DNA of 58,892 nt, taken from the NCBI RefSeq assembly GCF_014648295.1, contig NZ_BMQV01000026.1:1-58892 (forward strand). The letters are read 5' to 3'. The stretch is from Shewanella saliphila. Its GTDB lineage: Bacteria; Pseudomonadota; Gammaproteobacteria; Enterobacterales; Shewanellaceae. The notes beneath the pieces are model-generated. The model saw nothing but the letters and a program-made list of their open reading frames with translations. It searched no databases and had not been told where the DNA came from. Positions 1-10,275 of this stretch are shown piece by piece. Every line of letters starts with the position of its first letter. Position 1 is the stretch's first letter. A program made the translations under genes and the position numbers.

Positions 1-282
1 AAAAGTCGATAACGCAGTAAAAATGGCCAACAAACGCTACCCGAAGGGTTCGGCTAAAAACGTTTTACTCTTTGTTGAAAGGATCTTGCTTAGATGACTA
101 GGCATCAATCCATTCGCCTCGATTAACACGTGTTTAACTCGAACAAAATTTAACTAGCAAAGAACAACAGGCCCCAGTATAAAGAACTGAAGTGAGTTAT
201 TTCGGAGATTGCTTGCCGTAGTGCTTGTCATTAGTGGTTGGCATCAGTAACATAGCGAATCCTGAAAACTTGGGGAAGATAG
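1..282. other. Upstream region of dapA with part of a probable repeat
   Basis: No complete gene is seen here. A short frame from the window edge to about position 102 could be the tail of a coding sequence or part of a dispersed repeat; CCAACAAA (27-34) and TTTGTTGA (72-79) form an imperfect stem. The stretch ends with a GGGGAAG ribosome binding site just before dapA. I cannot tell whether the left edge is a truncated gene. Confidence 0.35.
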
Positions 283-1164
283 ATGATAAACGGAAGCATC
301 GTAGCCTTAATCACACCAATGAATAGTGATGGCACAATAGATTATGCAAGCCTTGAACGGCTTGTTGAGTTTCATATCGAAGAAGGCACAGATGCCATCG
401 TGGCAGTCGGTACGACCGGTGAGTCGGCGACGTTGCCAATGAAAGAGCATGCTGCTGTAGTGGCTCAAACCGTTAAATTTGCCTCAGGTAGAGTTCCTGT
501 AATTGGCGGTAACGGCGCTAACGCGACCGCAGAAGCCATTGAATTAACAAAGTCTCTGCAAGATACCGGTGTTGCTGCAATGCTCGGTGTAACCCCATAT
601 TACAACAAGCCTACGCCTAAGGGATTAATTGCCCATTACAAGGCCGTAGCTGCGTGTACTGATATTCCGCAGATTTTATACAATGTACCAGGGCGTACTG
701 CCGTGGACATGAAACCAGAAACCGTGGCTGAATTAGCCGGCGTAAGTAACATTATTGGCGTAAAAGAAGCCACTGGCGATGTCAGCCGTGTTGCACGTTT
801 ACGTGAACTGTGTGGCGAAGACTTTTTGCTTTACAGCGGCGACGATGGTACTGCTCGTGAGTTTTTATTACTTGGCGGTAATGGTGTTATTTCGGTGGCA
901 AACAATGTGGTTCCACGTGCGTTTAAAGCCATGTGTGATGCTGCATTAGCCAAAGATGCCCAATTAGCTAAAACGATAGATGAGCCGTTAACTGGGTTAT
1001 ACAGTTCTTTATTTTGTGAAGCCAACCCAATCCCAGTGAAATGGGCTGTTCACCACATGGGCTTAATCTCTCATGGTCATATTCGTTTGCCTTTAACTGA
1101 ACTTTCTGAGCAGTTTCATGGTCTGTTAATAGAAACAATGAAACAAGCCCAGATAAAGGTATAA
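283..1164 (+). CDS. dapA: 4-hydroxy-tetrahydrodipicolinate synthase
   Basis: Cytoplasmic TIM-barrel aldolase that condenses pyruvate with aspartate semialdehyde, the committed step to diaminopimelate and lysine. At 293 residues it has the family length. The GTTGES loop near residue 44 carries the pyruvate-binding threonines, YNVPGRT near residue 133 carries the catalytic tyrosine, and GVKEATGD near residue 159 carries the Schiff-base lysine. The ATG is preceded by GGGGAAG at good spacing. bamC follows after 7 bases on the same strand, the dapA-bamC pairing common in gammaproteobacteria, so the two are probably cotranscribed. No lysine riboswitch is visible upstream. Confidence 0.97.
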   Translation: MINGSIVALITPMNSDGTIDYASLERLVEFHIEEGTDAIVAVGTTGESATLPMKEHAAVVAQTVKFASGRVPVIGGNGANATAEAIELTKSLQDTGVAAMLGVTPYYNKPTPKGLIAHYKAVAACTDIPQILYNVPGRTAVDMKPETVAELAGVSNIIGVKEATGDVSRVARLRELCGEDFLLYSGDDGTAREFLLLGGNGVISVANNVVPRAFKAMCDAALAKDAQLAKTIDEPLTGLYSSLFCEANPIPVKWAVHHMGLISHGHIRLPLTELSEQFHGLLIETMKQAQIKV

Positions 1165-1171
1165 TAAATTC

Positions 1172-2347
1172 ATGTTAAAGAAAGTCACTCCGTTACTTCT
1201 TGTTGCAGCTGTTTCAGCTTGCAGTACCCCAATTGAGCGTCGTCAGGCCAATGGCACTGACGATTTTCTCAATGCCGAAACCACACCCAAATTAACGATC
1301 CCTGAAGGCTTAAATTCACCAACTTACAGCAAAGAGTATGACATTCCATCTGTTGGCACTAAGTCAGATAAATCGATAATTGGTAAAAAACTTGATATTC
1401 GTGCGCCATTGCAGGTTTTACCTATGGCTGAAGGCACTCATATTGAAGAAACCAGTGACAATATCCGTGTTGTGATTGATTCAATTGAAAGTACTACAGA
1501 TCTAAAGCAGGAAGTCTTTGATGTTATCAAAGGTTACTTATTGAAGAACAATATGGCTATTCGTACTGAAGATTACGGATCAGGTGTAATTGAAACTGAT
1601 TGGATTGAACACCAAGAAGTGATCGAGTCAAACTGGTGGGGCAGTGATAAAGTCTACACACTGCGTCAACGTTATAGCTATAACATTGATGTTAAACCGC
1701 ATGGTCGCTCAGGCAGTGTGATGATTAATTTGCTCGAACATGAAGAGTTCTATAACGGTGAGGATCAAAAAATCTTACTGAGCGGTGACGATAAACGTCG
1801 TTACACCACCGATATGCTTAACAATGCCATTAGTTATATGAGCATTGAGCGTGACCGAGCAATCCGTGCTGCACGTATTAAACAAAGCCTAGGGATTAAA
1901 GTTGATTTAATCACTGGCGGTGTTGATGACCCAGCATATTGGTTAGCGGATGCGAATTATAATTCTGTTTGGAATCGTTTACGTATAGTGCTGCCAGAAA
2001 TGGGCTTTGATATTGTCGATATGGATAACAGCAAAGGCTTGTTCTTCATTAGTTTAGAAGAAAGCGGTGGTTTCTGGAGCTCGTTATGGGCCGAAGAAAA
2101 GCTTACATTGAAAAAGGGCAACTATCGCTTATTGCTTGAAGAGACTGATAATCCAGAGCAAACAAAAATCTTACTACACGATGTAGAAGATAATGAACTA
2201 AGCAATGAAGCAATCACCGAAGTGTATCAGGTGCTATCTGACTTAATGCAAGAAGATCGTAAGCCAGTTGGTGATAGCCAACAACAAGCTCCTGTTCAAC
2301 GTGAAGAGCGTGGTGAAGGTGGTAAGAAGGGCGGTCAAAGACCTTAA
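1172..2347 (+). CDS. bamC: Outer membrane protein assembly factor BamC
   Basis: Lipoprotein subunit of the BAM complex, which inserts beta-barrel proteins into the outer membrane. A lipoprotein signal ends in the lipobox VSAC, with the lipidated cysteine at residue 17. After a flexible linker (about residues 20-80) come two helix-grip domains, roughly 85-220 and 235-350, then a Gln/Arg/Gly-rich tail. At 391 residues it is somewhat longer than the E. coli protein, mostly through this polar tail. It lies directly behind dapA and is followed by a hairpin terminator. Identification rests on the signal, length, domain feel and conserved dapA-bamC (nlpB) order. Confidence 0.93.
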   Translation: MLKKVTPLLLVAAVSACSTPIERRQANGTDDFLNAETTPKLTIPEGLNSPTYSKEYDIPSVGTKSDKSIIGKKLDIRAPLQVLPMAEGTHIEETSDNIRVVIDSIESTTDLKQEVFDVIKGYLLKNNMAIRTEDYGSGVIETDWIEHQEVIESNWWGSDKVYTLRQRYSYNIDVKPHGRSGSVMINLLEHEEFYNGEDQKILLSGDDKRRYTTDMLNNAISYMSIERDRAIRAARIKQSLGIKVDLITGGVDDPAYWLADANYNSVWNRLRIVLPEMGFDIVDMDNSKGLFFISLEESGGFWSSLWAEEKLTLKKGNYRLLLEETDNPEQTKILLHDVEDNELSNEAITEVYQVLSDLMQEDRKPVGDSQQQAPVQREERGEGGKKGGQRP

Positions 2348-2365
2348 GTGATTTAATCAATAGAT

Positions 2366-2397
2366 TAAAAAAGACGCAGTTATGCGTCTTTTTTTTT
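2366..2397 (+). terminator. Terminator after bamC
   Basis: The stem AAGACGCA/TGCGTCTT (2371-2390) is followed by a run of eight Ts. It closes the dapA-bamC unit. Confidence 0.85.
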
Positions 2398-2485
2398 GAG
2401 CTAATTGTCACAATATGTGTCGATTGTAAGCTATTTGTAACAAGTTGACCTGTAATTATGGGCGTCAAATCAAGGTTTATGCGTT

Positions 2486-2539
2486 TTTATGCAACATTTA
2501 TGCGTTAATGTTGCGTAACGTGTGTTTTTGTTGCATAAA
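2486..2539. promoter_or_regulatory. Nested inverted repeats upstream of efflux operon
   Basis: TTTATGCAACA (2486-2496) and TGTTGCATAAA (2529-2539) are perfect 11-base inverted arms. Inside them CAACATT (2492-2498) pairs with AATGTTG (2507-2513). The arrangement looks like a multi-site operator or an attenuator-like structure in the leader of the RND operon. No regulator gene is adjacent, so the binding protein is unknown. Confidence 0.45.
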
Positions 2540-2678
2540 TCAACATGGTGAACCGGTTTTAACGTAAATTCGTAATATGTTGGCGCAAGTAAAACGCCTT
2601 GAAGCACGCGGTTTGCTGAGTACAATCTCTGTTATTAATAATAAATATTCATTTTCCCTGGATGGTTACGGACAAACA

Positions 2679-3761
2679 ATGAAAAAAATACTCTTACTGA
2701 TCGCCATAGTTGTAATTGCGCTGTTAGGTTACAACTCATTTGTGCCTCAAAAGACTCAAACTCAACGGCCAAGACCAATACCAAACGTAGTGGTGGCAAA
2801 AGTTGAAGTGATGCCGATCCGTGATGAAGTTGAAGCCTTAGGTACTGGCAGAGCATATGAATCGATTATCGTGACATCTAAAGTGTCTGAAATCGTAAAT
2901 GAAATTAATTTTGATGATGGTGACATCGTTAAAAAAGGTGCCGTGTTAGTGCGGTTACGTAACGATGAACAAAAAGCCAAAGTGGTTGCGGCAGAAGTTA
3001 AATTAACGGAAAACCTACGCGAACTTGACCGTATTCGTTCATTGGTAAGCAGTAAAACCATTGCAGAATTAGAGCGTGACCGTTTACAAAGCCTTATTGA
3101 CACCACCCGTGCTGAAGTTGCGCAAGCGAAAGCGGCCTTAAACGATCGGATTATTTCAGCACCTTTTGCAGGGCGTCTCGGTTTACGTCAGGTCAGTATG
3201 GGCAGTTTGGTCACTCCAGGTGAGCAAATAAGCACCTTAGATGATGTCAGTAAAATCAAATTAGACTTCTCTGTACCTGAGCGGTTTATTCAAGAGTTAC
3301 AACCAGGCAAATTAGTCGAAGCACGCGCAGTTGCTTATCCTGATCGTATATTCAAAGGGGTTGTGACTTCGATAGACAGTCGAGTCAATCCTCAAACTCG
3401 TGCGGTGATTGTTCGTGCCGTGCTACCAAACTCAGATCTTAGCTTACTTCCAGGTATGCTAATGAAAGTGAAGCTGATTAAACAAAGCCGCGAAGCACTT
3501 TTATTACCTGAAGCGGCCATCATTCCAATTCAAAGTAAACACTTTGTTTATGTTGTTGGTGCAGACAATAAAGTGGTTCAGCAGCAAGTGACACTAGGGA
3601 TCCGTTCAAAAGGTTGGGCTGAAATTACTGAAGGGCTCGAGATTGGCCAACAAGTGATTATTCGCGGTATTTTAAAAGTACGTCCGGGTGATGAAGTTAA
3701 AGTTCAACAAGCAGAAAACTTTAAATTTGCCCAAGTCGAAGATATGGAGAAGTCAGCATGA
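2679..3761 (+). CDS. RND efflux periplasmic adaptor (membrane fusion protein)
   Basis: Periplasmic adaptor of a tripartite RND pump, linking the inner-membrane permease to an outer-membrane channel that is not encoded here. The start is placed at the ATG giving MKKILLL, because it opens a clear N-terminal membrane anchor (residues 4-20); a longer in-frame extension from 2577 looks non-coding. There follow a barrel-sandwich/lipoyl half, a coiled-coil hairpin rich in Leu/Arg/Ala (about 95-150), the second lipoyl half with the motif ISAPFAGRLG, and a beta-barrel domain. The anchor is a transmembrane helix rather than a lipid. The stop overlaps the permease start as ATGA, indicating translational coupling. 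Confidence 0.93.
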   Translation: MKKILLLIAIVVIALLGYNSFVPQKTQTQRPRPIPNVVVAKVEVMPIRDEVEALGTGRAYESIIVTSKVSEIVNEINFDDGDIVKKGAVLVRLRNDEQKAKVVAAEVKLTENLRELDRIRSLVSSKTIAELERDRLQSLIDTTRAEVAQAKAALNDRIISAPFAGRLGLRQVSMGSLVTPGEQISTLDDVSKIKLDFSVPERFIQELQPGKLVEARAVAYPDRIFKGVVTSIDSRVNPQTRAVIVRAVLPNSDLSLLPGMLMKVKLIKQSREALLLPEAAIIPIQSKHFVYVVGADNKVVQQQVTLGIRSKGWAEITEGLEIGQQVIIRGILKVRPGDEVKVQQAENFKFAQVEDMEKSA

Positions 3762-6700
3762 TATTAACTGACTTATCTGTTAAACGGCCAGTTTTTGCAT
3801 CTGTAATCAGCATTTTATTAATTGTATTGGGCTTAGTGTCATTTGGTAAGTTGCCGCTGCGCGAATACCCCAATATCGACCCACCGATTGTGTCGGTTGA
3901 AACCAGCTACCGTGGGGCGAGTGCTTCAGTGGTAGAAAGCCGTATTACCCAGCTGATTGAAGATAAAATCAGTGGTGTTGAAGGTATCCGCCAAATCAGT
4001 TCATCAAGCAGCGATGGCCGCTCAAACGTGACGATTGAGTTTGATATTAATCGTGATATTGAAGCCGCGACCAACGATGTACGCGACAGAATTTCGGGGT
4101 TATTAGAACAGTTACCAGAAGAAGCCGATTCACCGTCTATTTACAAAGCTAACGGCAGTGATGAAGTTATTATGTGGTTAAATTTGGTCTCTGATCAAAT
4201 GGATACACTAGAGTTAACAGATTACGCTAGCCGTTACTTAGTTGACCGTTTCTCGGTCATCGACGGGGTGTCAACGCTACGCCTTGGTGGTGGCAAGGTT
4301 TATGCCTTACGGATTTGGATTGACCGTCAAGCTTTGGCTTCACGCAACCTTACCGTGTCTGATGTTGAAGATGCATTACGCTCTGAAAACGTTGAATTAC
4401 CCGCAGGTTCAATTGAATCTAAAGACCGTCACTTTACGGTTCGCTTAGATCGGGTGTTCAAAACCGCAGAAGATTTTTCTAACTTGGTGATCACTCAAGG
4501 TGCTGATGGTTACTTAGTCAAACTTGCTGATGTTGCCAAAGTTGAAATTGGCTCAGAAGAAGAGCGGATTATCTTTAGAGGCAACAAAGAATCGATGATT
4601 GGTTTAGGTGTAAGCAAGCAATCAACGGCGAATACACTTGAAGTTGCCCGTGCTGCTAATGCCTTGGTTGATCAATTAAACCCAACATTACCAGCAGGTA
4701 TGGAAATTAAACGCTCATACGACAGCTCGGTATTTATTGAAGCCTCGATTGATGAAGTGTACCAAACCCTGTTTATTGCCATGGTATTGGTCATTATCGT
4801 GATTTACCTGTTTTTAGGCTCAGTTAGGGCAATGTTGATTCCGGCAATTACGGTACCAGTGTCGTTATTGGCGACGTTTATCGTGCTTTATGCCTTAGGT
4901 TACACCATTAACTTACTGACCTTACTGGCCATGATTTTAGCCATTGGTATGGTGGTTGATGACGCGATTGTGATGTTAGAAAACATTCACCGCCGTATCG
5001 AAGAAGGTGACTCACCATTAAAAGCTGCTTTCTTAGGTGCTCGAGAAGTCGCCTTTGCCGTCGTAGCAACCACATTGGTACTGGTAGCGGTCTTTATGCC
5101 TATTACCTTCCTAGAGGGCGATTTAGGTAAGCTATTTAAAGAGTTTGCAGTGACCATGAGCGCCGCGGTGATATTTTCAAGTATTGTTGCGTTAACGCTG
5201 ACTCCAATGATGTGCTCTAAATTACTTAAACCAGCCGATCAAGACCCATGGCTCGTTAAGCAAGTCGACAAGATGATGGACAAATTATCTGACTGGTACT
5301 TAGTTACACTGAATACTGGGATGAAGCGTCCTGTTATGGTCTCGCTCGTGGTGTTAATTGCGTTTGGTTTGAGTGGCTATTTGCTCAACAAAGTGCCGCA
5401 AGAGTTTGCCCCGCAAGAAGACCGTGGTTCAATGTTTTTGATTGTTAATGGTCCGCAAGGTGCCAGTTTTGAGTACATTGAAAAATACATGGATGAAGTG
5501 GAAGGGCGCTTAATGCCATTGGTTGAAGCCGGTGATATTAAACGTTTACTTATTCGTGCTCCCCGTGGTTTTGGTGCAGGAGCAGATTTCTCAAATGGTA
5601 TGGCGATCATTGTTTTAGAGGATTGGGCCGAGCGTCGTAGTGCCAATGAGATTATTGTTGATATACGCGCTCGATTAGCCGATTTGGCTGGCATAAGAGC
5701 GTTCCCCATCATGCGGCAAGCTTTTGGTCGTGGCGTCGGTAAACCAGTGCAGTTTGTCATTGGTGGCCCAAGTTATGAAGAACTGGCCGATTGGCGAGAC
5801 ACCATGCTTGAGAAAGCCAAAGACAATCAAAATATCATTGGCTTAGATCATGACTACCAAGAAACCAAACCGCAATTAAGAGTGATCATTGACCGTGAAC
5901 GCGCTGCCGATTTAGGGGTGTCTATTTCGCATCTTGGGCGTACTTTAGAGTCAATGTTAGGTTCACGCCTAGTCACTACCTTTATGCGTGATGGCGAAGA
6001 GTATGACGTGATCGTTGAAGGTAACCGCGATAATCAAAATACGGCCACTGATATGGAAAACATCTATGTGCGCTCTGATCGCTCACAAGAGCTAATACCA
6101 TTATCAAACTTAGTCACGATTGAAGAGTTTGCCGATGCCAGTTCGCTTAATCGTTATAATCGCATGCGCTCGATTACCCTAGAGGCTAACCTTGCTGCCG
6201 ATTACAGCCTAGGTGAAGCGCTTGATTATCTAAATAACTTAGCCAGCACTTATTTACCTGCTGAAGCCGTGATTAGTTACAAAGGGCCGTCATTGGATTA
6301 TCAAGAATCTGGTAACTCGATGAACTTTGTATTTTTACTGGCGCTGGGCATTGTGTTTTTAGTGTTAGCAGCGCAGTTTGAAAGCTATATTCACCCGATG
6401 GTGATTATGCTTACGGTGCCATTGGCGACCTTAGGTGCGTTAATCGGATTGTGGGTGACGGGCCAAAGTATCAACATTTATAGCCAAATTGGTATCATCA
6501 TGTTGGTGGGGCTGGCGGCTAAAAACGGTATTTTGATTGTAGAGTTCTCTAATCAGCTCCGTGACCGCGGAGTTGAGTTTCAACAAGCCATTTTGCAGGC
6601 TTCTTCTCAACGCTTAAGGCCTATTTTAATGACAGGTATCACCACTGCTGCTGGCGCTATTCCGTTAGTGATAGCCTCTGGTGCAGGGGCTGAAACTCGC

Positions 6701-6853
6701 TTTGTGATTGGTGTGGTGGTGTTGTCGGGTATTTTATTGGCAACCTTCTTTACCCTGATTGTTATTCCGGTGGCATACAGTCTATTTGCCCGTAATAGCA
6801 GCTCACCAGAAGCGGTGGCAAAACGTTTAGAAGCTGAACTAGCAGAAGATTAA
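3758..6853 (+). CDS. RND multidrug efflux permease (HAE-1 family)
   Basis: Proton-driven inner-membrane drug exporter of the AcrB/MexB type, 1031 residues, the normal size. It starts with the family signature DLSVKRPVFASVISILL, has two large periplasmic loops, and 12 predicted membrane segments in two halves. The proton-relay aspartate pair is in GMVVDDAIVMLENIHRR (near residue 400), and the second-half motif AAKNGILIVEF (near residue 925) is present. It is coupled to the adaptor gene by a 4-base overlap; with no outer-membrane factor in the operon, a TolC-like protein from elsewhere is presumably used. Substrates cannot be predicted from sequence alone. Confidence 0.96.
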   Translation: MILTDLSVKRPVFASVISILLIVLGLVSFGKLPLREYPNIDPPIVSVETSYRGASASVVESRITQLIEDKISGVEGIRQISSSSSDGRSNVTIEFDINRDIEAATNDVRDRISGLLEQLPEEADSPSIYKANGSDEVIMWLNLVSDQMDTLELTDYASRYLVDRFSVIDGVSTLRLGGGKVYALRIWIDRQALASRNLTVSDVEDALRSENVELPAGSIESKDRHFTVRLDRVFKTAEDFSNLVITQGADGYLVKLADVAKVEIGSEEERIIFRGNKESMIGLGVSKQSTANTLEVARAANALVDQLNPTLPAGMEIKRSYDSSVFIEASIDEVYQTLFIAMVLVIIVIYLFLGSVRAMLIPAITVPVSLLATFIVLYALGYTINLLTLLAMILAIGMVVDDAIVMLENIHRRIEEGDSPLKAAFLGAREVAFAVVATTLVLVAVFMPITFLEGDLGKLFKEFAVTMSAAVIFSSIVALTLTPMMCSKLLKPADQDPWLVKQVDKMMDKLSDWYLVTLNTGMKRPVMVSLVVLIAFGLSGYLLNKVPQEFAPQEDRGSMFLIVNGPQGASFEYIEKYMDEVEGRLMPLVEAGDIKRLLIRAPRGFGAGADFSNGMAIIVLEDWAERRSANEIIVDIRARLADLAGIRAFPIMRQAFGRGVGKPVQFVIGGPSYEELADWRDTMLEKAKDNQNIIGLDHDYQETKPQLRVIIDRERAADLGVSISHLGRTLESMLGSRLVTTFMRDGEEYDVIVEGNRDNQNTATDMENIYVRSDRSQELIPLSNLVTIEEFADASSLNRYNRMRSITLEANLAADYSLGEALDYLNNLASTYLPAEAVISYKGPSLDYQESGNSMNFVFLLALGIVFLVLAAQFESYIHPMVIMLTVPLATLGALIGLWVTGQSINIYSQIGIIMLVGLAAKNGILIVEFSNQLRDRGVEFQQAILQASSQRLRPILMTGITTAAGAIPLVIASGAGAETRFVIGVVVLSGILLATFFTLIVIPVAYSLFARNSSSPEAVAKRLEAELAED

Positions 6854-6872
6854 TTACTACTCACAGCAATAA

Positions 6873-6903
6873 AAAAGCCAGTCATGTCAATGACTGGCTT
6901 TTC
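6873..6903 (+). terminator. Terminator after RND operon
   Basis: The stem AAGCCAGTCA/TGACTGGCTT (6875-6900) has A-rich and T-rich flanks and could act in both directions, serving the efflux operon and possibly the opposing thioesterase gene. Confidence 0.8.
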
Positions 6904-6935
6904 TGTTTGTATTGTCTCGCCTTGGAACGTATGAG

Positions 6936-7033
6936 TACCATTCCGCGTTAGTAAACGATCTCTCAGCGAGAATTTAAAAGGGCTTAAACAAGGCGTATGA
7001 CTGAATGAATAGTTGTTCTCTTTTGGAATGGTA
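6936..7033. repeat. Small inverted-repeat (MITE-like) element
   Basis: A 98-base segment is bounded by TACCATTCC (6936-6944) and GGAATGGTA (7025-7033), perfect 9-base terminal inverted repeats. It has no coding capacity. The ends resemble the termini of the larger element at 28713-29164 (ATACCAnTTCC), which suggests one family of non-autonomous repeats. It sits between the RND terminator and the thioesterase stop codon. Confidence 0.5.
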
Positions 7034-7044
7034 TAACACATAAA

Positions 7045-7476
7045 TTATGGGCGAATAATCAAACATGTTGCGGTTGCAGTCGCGAGTAACTTGCCATCTT
7101 CAGTACTTAAAGTTCCTTCTGAAATACCTAAAGATTTAGACAAGTTCATTAAATTCCCCTTGGCAATTAAGCGCTGATTTTGCGGTACAGGGCGCACCAT
7201 TTTAATATTTAAATCAATGGTTGAATAACTTACACCGGCTGGCAATGCCGAATGCACAGCACAGGCTGTGACCGTGTCTAGTACTGTCGCCGCAAAGCCA
7301 CCGTGTACACCGCCCATTGGATTAAGATGGTGTTCATTTGCAAAGGCTTCAAACATCACGTTGCCTTCACTGACATCGAGGGGCTTCATCGGGATGACTT
7401 TGCTAATTGAAGGGGCTGGGATCTCGCCATTTAATATGGCTTGCATTTGTTGTAATCCAGTGAGATTTTTCATCAT
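7045..7476 (-). CDS. PaaI-family hotdog thioesterase
   Basis: Small (143 residues) single hotdog-fold acyl-CoA thioesterase. The conserved stretch NPMGGVHGGFAATVLDTV (about residues 52-69) carries the family's active-site region (HGG followed by an Asp), and the C-terminal half has the typical strands with VRPVPQ and GTLSTEDG. Such enzymes hydrolyse aryl- or acyl-CoA esters in the cytoplasm. It lies downstream of the long fadE on the same strand but is separated from it by a strong hairpin, so it is probably transcribed mainly from its own promoter. A role in fatty-acid metabolism is inferred only from the neighbour. Confidence 0.85.
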   Translation of the reverse strand: MMKNLTGLQQMQAILNGEIPAPSISKVIPMKPLDVSEGNVMFEAFANEHHLNPMGGVHGGFAATVLDTVTACAVHSALPAGVSYSTIDLNIKMVRPVPQNQRLIAKGNLMNLSKSLGISEGTLSTEDGKLLATATATCLIIRP

Positions 7477-7522
7477 TATCCTTGACGGTTTATTTTACAC
7501 ATTCACAATTTTTAGCGATAAA

Positions 7523-7552
7523 AAAAGGTAAAGCTCATGCTTTACCTTTTTT
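7523..7552 (-). terminator. Terminator after long fadE
   Basis: AAAAGGTAAAGC (7523-7534) pairs with GCTTTACCTTTT (7539-7550) around a 4-base loop. On the minus strand it ends in a U-run and separates fadE from the thioesterase gene. Confidence 0.8.
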
Positions 7553-7568
7553 GACTTCAGCTTAGTGA

Positions 7569-10016
7569 TTAAGCTGCTTTTCCTTGCTTGGCTTTAGGCG
7601 CAAGTTGTGCACGTAACTCTTCGGTGTCAAAGTCATCAACGTTGATTGATTTCAGACGACCAATTTCAGCACGTTCAAGTAAAGCGATTTCGCTGTCGCT
7701 TAACACACCAAGCGCTTTACCTTCTGCAGCAACTTTGTCTAACCACATAAATGGTAGACGCTTACCGGCAGCTTTACAGACTTTGTCATAAAGCGGTTCG
7801 GCTGCAAGAATATCTTTAAAGGTTTGTTCTTGAATACCCACAACGTTGAACTCTGATGGGGTCCAGAACTGGCCTTTACCTAAACGGTCACGACTCGCAC
7901 ATGGCGTTTGCATGATCTTAGCCACTTTGTGATCTAATACATCACTAGGGCGTTTAATTGGACGACCAAATGGGAAGATAACGGCACGTAGTGCAATGCC
8001 AAGCCCCATTGGGAAGTTGTTAAGCAAGTCATCTAATGAATCTTGTAACTTGTATAACGAATCTTCTACAGCCCATTGTACTAATGGTAAATCTTCAGTT
8101 AAACGGCCATCATCTTGATAACGTTTCAACGTAGCAGAAGTCAGGTACAGCTGGCTTAATAAGTCACCTAAACGGGCTGAAATACGTTCTTTACGCTTAA
8201 GGTTACCACCTAAGGTTGCCATAGCTAAGTCAGACAATAACGCTAAGTTAGCACTGAAACGGTTCATCTGCTGATAATAACGTTTGGTTTTATCTGAATA
8301 AGGGCTATTGGTGAAGTAAGATGAGGTTAAGCCCATCCAGAAACTACGAATAAAGTTAGACGTTGCAAAACCAATATGACCAAAGATGGCTGAGTCGAAG
8401 TTATCTAAACCACGGTTAGCATCAGTATCAAAGGCAGATTCCATTTCGGCCAATACATATGGATGACAGCGGATTGCGCCTTGACCATAAATAATCATTG
8501 AGCGGGTTAGAATGTTTGCGCCTTCTACTGTAATGGCAATCGGTGCCGCTTGATAGCCACGACCTAAGTAGTTATTTGGGCCAAGACACACGCCTTTACC
8601 GCCGTGAATGTCCATTGCATCAATAACACATTTTTGCATTCTGTCTGTTAAGTGGTACTTAACGATGGCAGAAATTACCGATGGTTTTTCACCTAAATCA
8701 ATTGCAGTCGTGGTCAATGTTGACACGGCATCCATAAGGTAAGCATTACCACCAATACGTGCCATTGGCTCTTCGATACCTTCTAACTTACCAATAGGTA
8801 ATTTAAATTGGCGACGAATACGCGCATAAGCACCCGTTGCTACCGCAGCGGTTTTAACACCACCGGCAGAGTTTGATGGCAGGGTGATACCACGACCAAC
8901 AGATAAACACTCAACTAGCATTCTCCAGCCTTGGCCGGCCATTTCAGGACCACCAATGATGAAGCTTAACGGTACAAAGACTTCATTACCGCGTGTTGGA
9001 CCATTTTGGAACATACAGTTCAATGGGAAATGACGACGGCCAGTTTCAACACCTGGAATGTCAGTCGGAATAAGCGCACAAGTAATGCCTAATTCTTCTT
9101 TATCACCTAATAACTGCTCAGGGTCACGCAATTTAAAGGCTAAGCCTAATACTGTCGCAACAGGTGCTAGAGTAATGTAACGCTTGTTCCAGGTTAGCTT
9201 CATACCAAGGACTTCTTCGCCTTGGAATTCACCTTTACATACCACACCAAAATCTGGAATTGAGCCAGCATCACTGCCTGCTTCTGGGCTGGTTAGTGCA
9301 AAACATGGCACTTCTAAACCTTGCGCTAGACGAGGCAAATAGTGGTCTTGTTGATCTTTAGTGCCGTAGTGTTGTAAAAGCTCACCAGGGCCTAATGAGT
9401 TAGGTACACCCACTGTTGAAGCGAGTTCACTGCTTACACCGGCTAATTTTTGTAACACACAAGATTGCGCATAAGCAGAATACTCTAAACCGCCGTACTT
9501 CTTCTTAATGATCATCGCAAAGAAGCCGTTGTCTTTAAGGTACTGCCACACATCTTGTGGAAGATCGCCAAGTTCATGCGAAACCTGATGTTGGTTAAGC
9601 ATTTTACATACTTCTTCAACAGGGCCGTCTAAGAATGCTTGTTCTTCAGCGCTTAAGCGAGCTTTTGGATAGTTATGAAGTTTGCTCCAGTTAGGGTTAC
9701 CGGCAAACAAATCAGCTTCCCACCAGGTTGTTCCCGCTTCAATGGCTTCTTTTTCGGTAGAAGACATCTCAGGCATAATGCCGCGATAAACTTTCAACAG
9801 TGGACGACTGATGTAATTTTGTCTGAAAGATTTGATGTTTAATGGCAGTGCGATTACAAGGAATACTATCCATGAAATGACACCAATAATGTCCAATGTG
9901 CTGCCAACGACCATCACAATTGCCGCAGCAATTGTTGTCGATAATAGCGATACGCGAAGGTATGCCATAGCGCCGAGCACAAAGATCATCGCGATGATCC
10001 AAAGTAGGGTGGTCAC
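7569..10016 (-). CDS. fadE: Membrane-associated acyl-CoA dehydrogenase FadE, long form
   Basis: FAD-dependent dehydrogenase catalysing the first step of fatty-acid beta-oxidation. At 815 residues it matches the large FadE family rather than the ~380-residue soluble enzymes. Two to three hydrophobic helices (residues 1-62) should tether it to the inner membrane; the acyl-CoA dehydrogenase core follows (about 120-560) with [15 protein letters not shown] and the [20 protein letters not shown] strand, and a FadE-specific C-terminal domain ends the protein. A perfect palindrome with an AAAC-N4-GTTT core lies 131 bases upstream, suggesting PsrA control. A second, shorter paralogue is at 26345-28621. 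Confidence 0.95.
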   Translation of the reverse strand: MTTLLWIIAMIFVLGAMAYLRVSLLSTTIAAAIVMVVGSTLDIIGVISWIVFLVIALPLNIKSFRQNYISRPLLKVYRGIMPEMSSTEKEAIEAGTTWWEADLFAGNPNWSKLHNYPKARLSAEEQAFLDGPVEEVCKMLNQHQVSHELGDLPQDVWQYLKDNGFFAMIIKKKYGGLEYSAYAQSCVLQKLAGVSSELASTVGVPNSLGPGELLQHYGTKDQQDHYLPRLAQGLEVPCFALTSPEAGSDAGSIPDFGVVCKGEFQGEEVLGMKLTWNKRYITLAPVATVLGLAFKLRDPEQLLGDKEELGITCALIPTDIPGVETGRRHFPLNCMFQNGPTRGNEVFVPLSFIIGGPEMAGQGWRMLVECLSVGRGITLPSNSAGGVKTAAVATGAYARIRRQFKLPIGKLEGIEEPMARIGGNAYLMDAVSTLTTTAIDLGEKPSVISAIVKYHLTDRMQKCVIDAMDIHGGKGVCLGPNNYLGRGYQAAPIAITVEGANILTRSMIIYGQGAIRCHPYVLAEMESAFDTDANRGLDNFDSAIFGHIGFATSNFIRSFWMGLTSSYFTNSPYSDKTKRYYQQMNRFSANLALLSDLAMATLGGNLKRKERISARLGDLLSQLYLTSATLKRYQDDGRLTEDLPLVQWAVEDSLYKLQDSLDDLLNNFPMGLGIALRAVIFPFGRPIKRPSDVLDHKVAKIMQTPCASRDRLGKGQFWTPSEFNVVGIQEQTFKDILAAEPLYDKVCKAAGKRLPFMWLDKVAAEGKALGVLSDSEIALLERAEIGRLKSINVDDFDTEELRAQLAPKAKQGKAA

Positions 10017-10146
10017 TGTACTTCTCCTTAAAGCTATTTTATAGGCAGAAAATAGCTTATTTATTATTGATCTGATTCACAGGAACTGTTGTGGTCTGAC
10101 CTGTGTCACATAAAAGTTAACCTTATCTAGCCTCGAATACAAGTGT

Positions 10147-10168
10147 TTTTCAAACAATTGTTTGAAAA
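10147..10168. promoter_or_regulatory. Candidate PsrA operator upstream of fadE
   Basis: A perfect 22-base palindrome with arms TTTTCAAACAA/TTGTTTGAAAA. The core CAAAC-N4-GTTTG is that described for PsrA-type fatty-acid regulators, and a related palindrome lies next to the psrA gene in this same window. Confidence 0.7.
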
Positions 10169-10275
10169 TTTGTGTGTTTGAAACGTTCCACTCAATAAGC
10201 ATAGTAGATACAATACGTTCGACTTATTAAAATCGGTCAAAATGGCTCAATTTTACAACTATAAAGGCAAGTTTA

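Noticed and set aside
1..282. Lysine riboswitch before dapA
   Set aside because: No conserved lysine-aptamer pattern or terminator/antiterminator is visible in the leader.
2577..2678. N-terminal extension of the RND adaptor
   Set aside because: The extension precedes a clear membrane-anchor start, has no ribosome binding site and does not look like an export signal.
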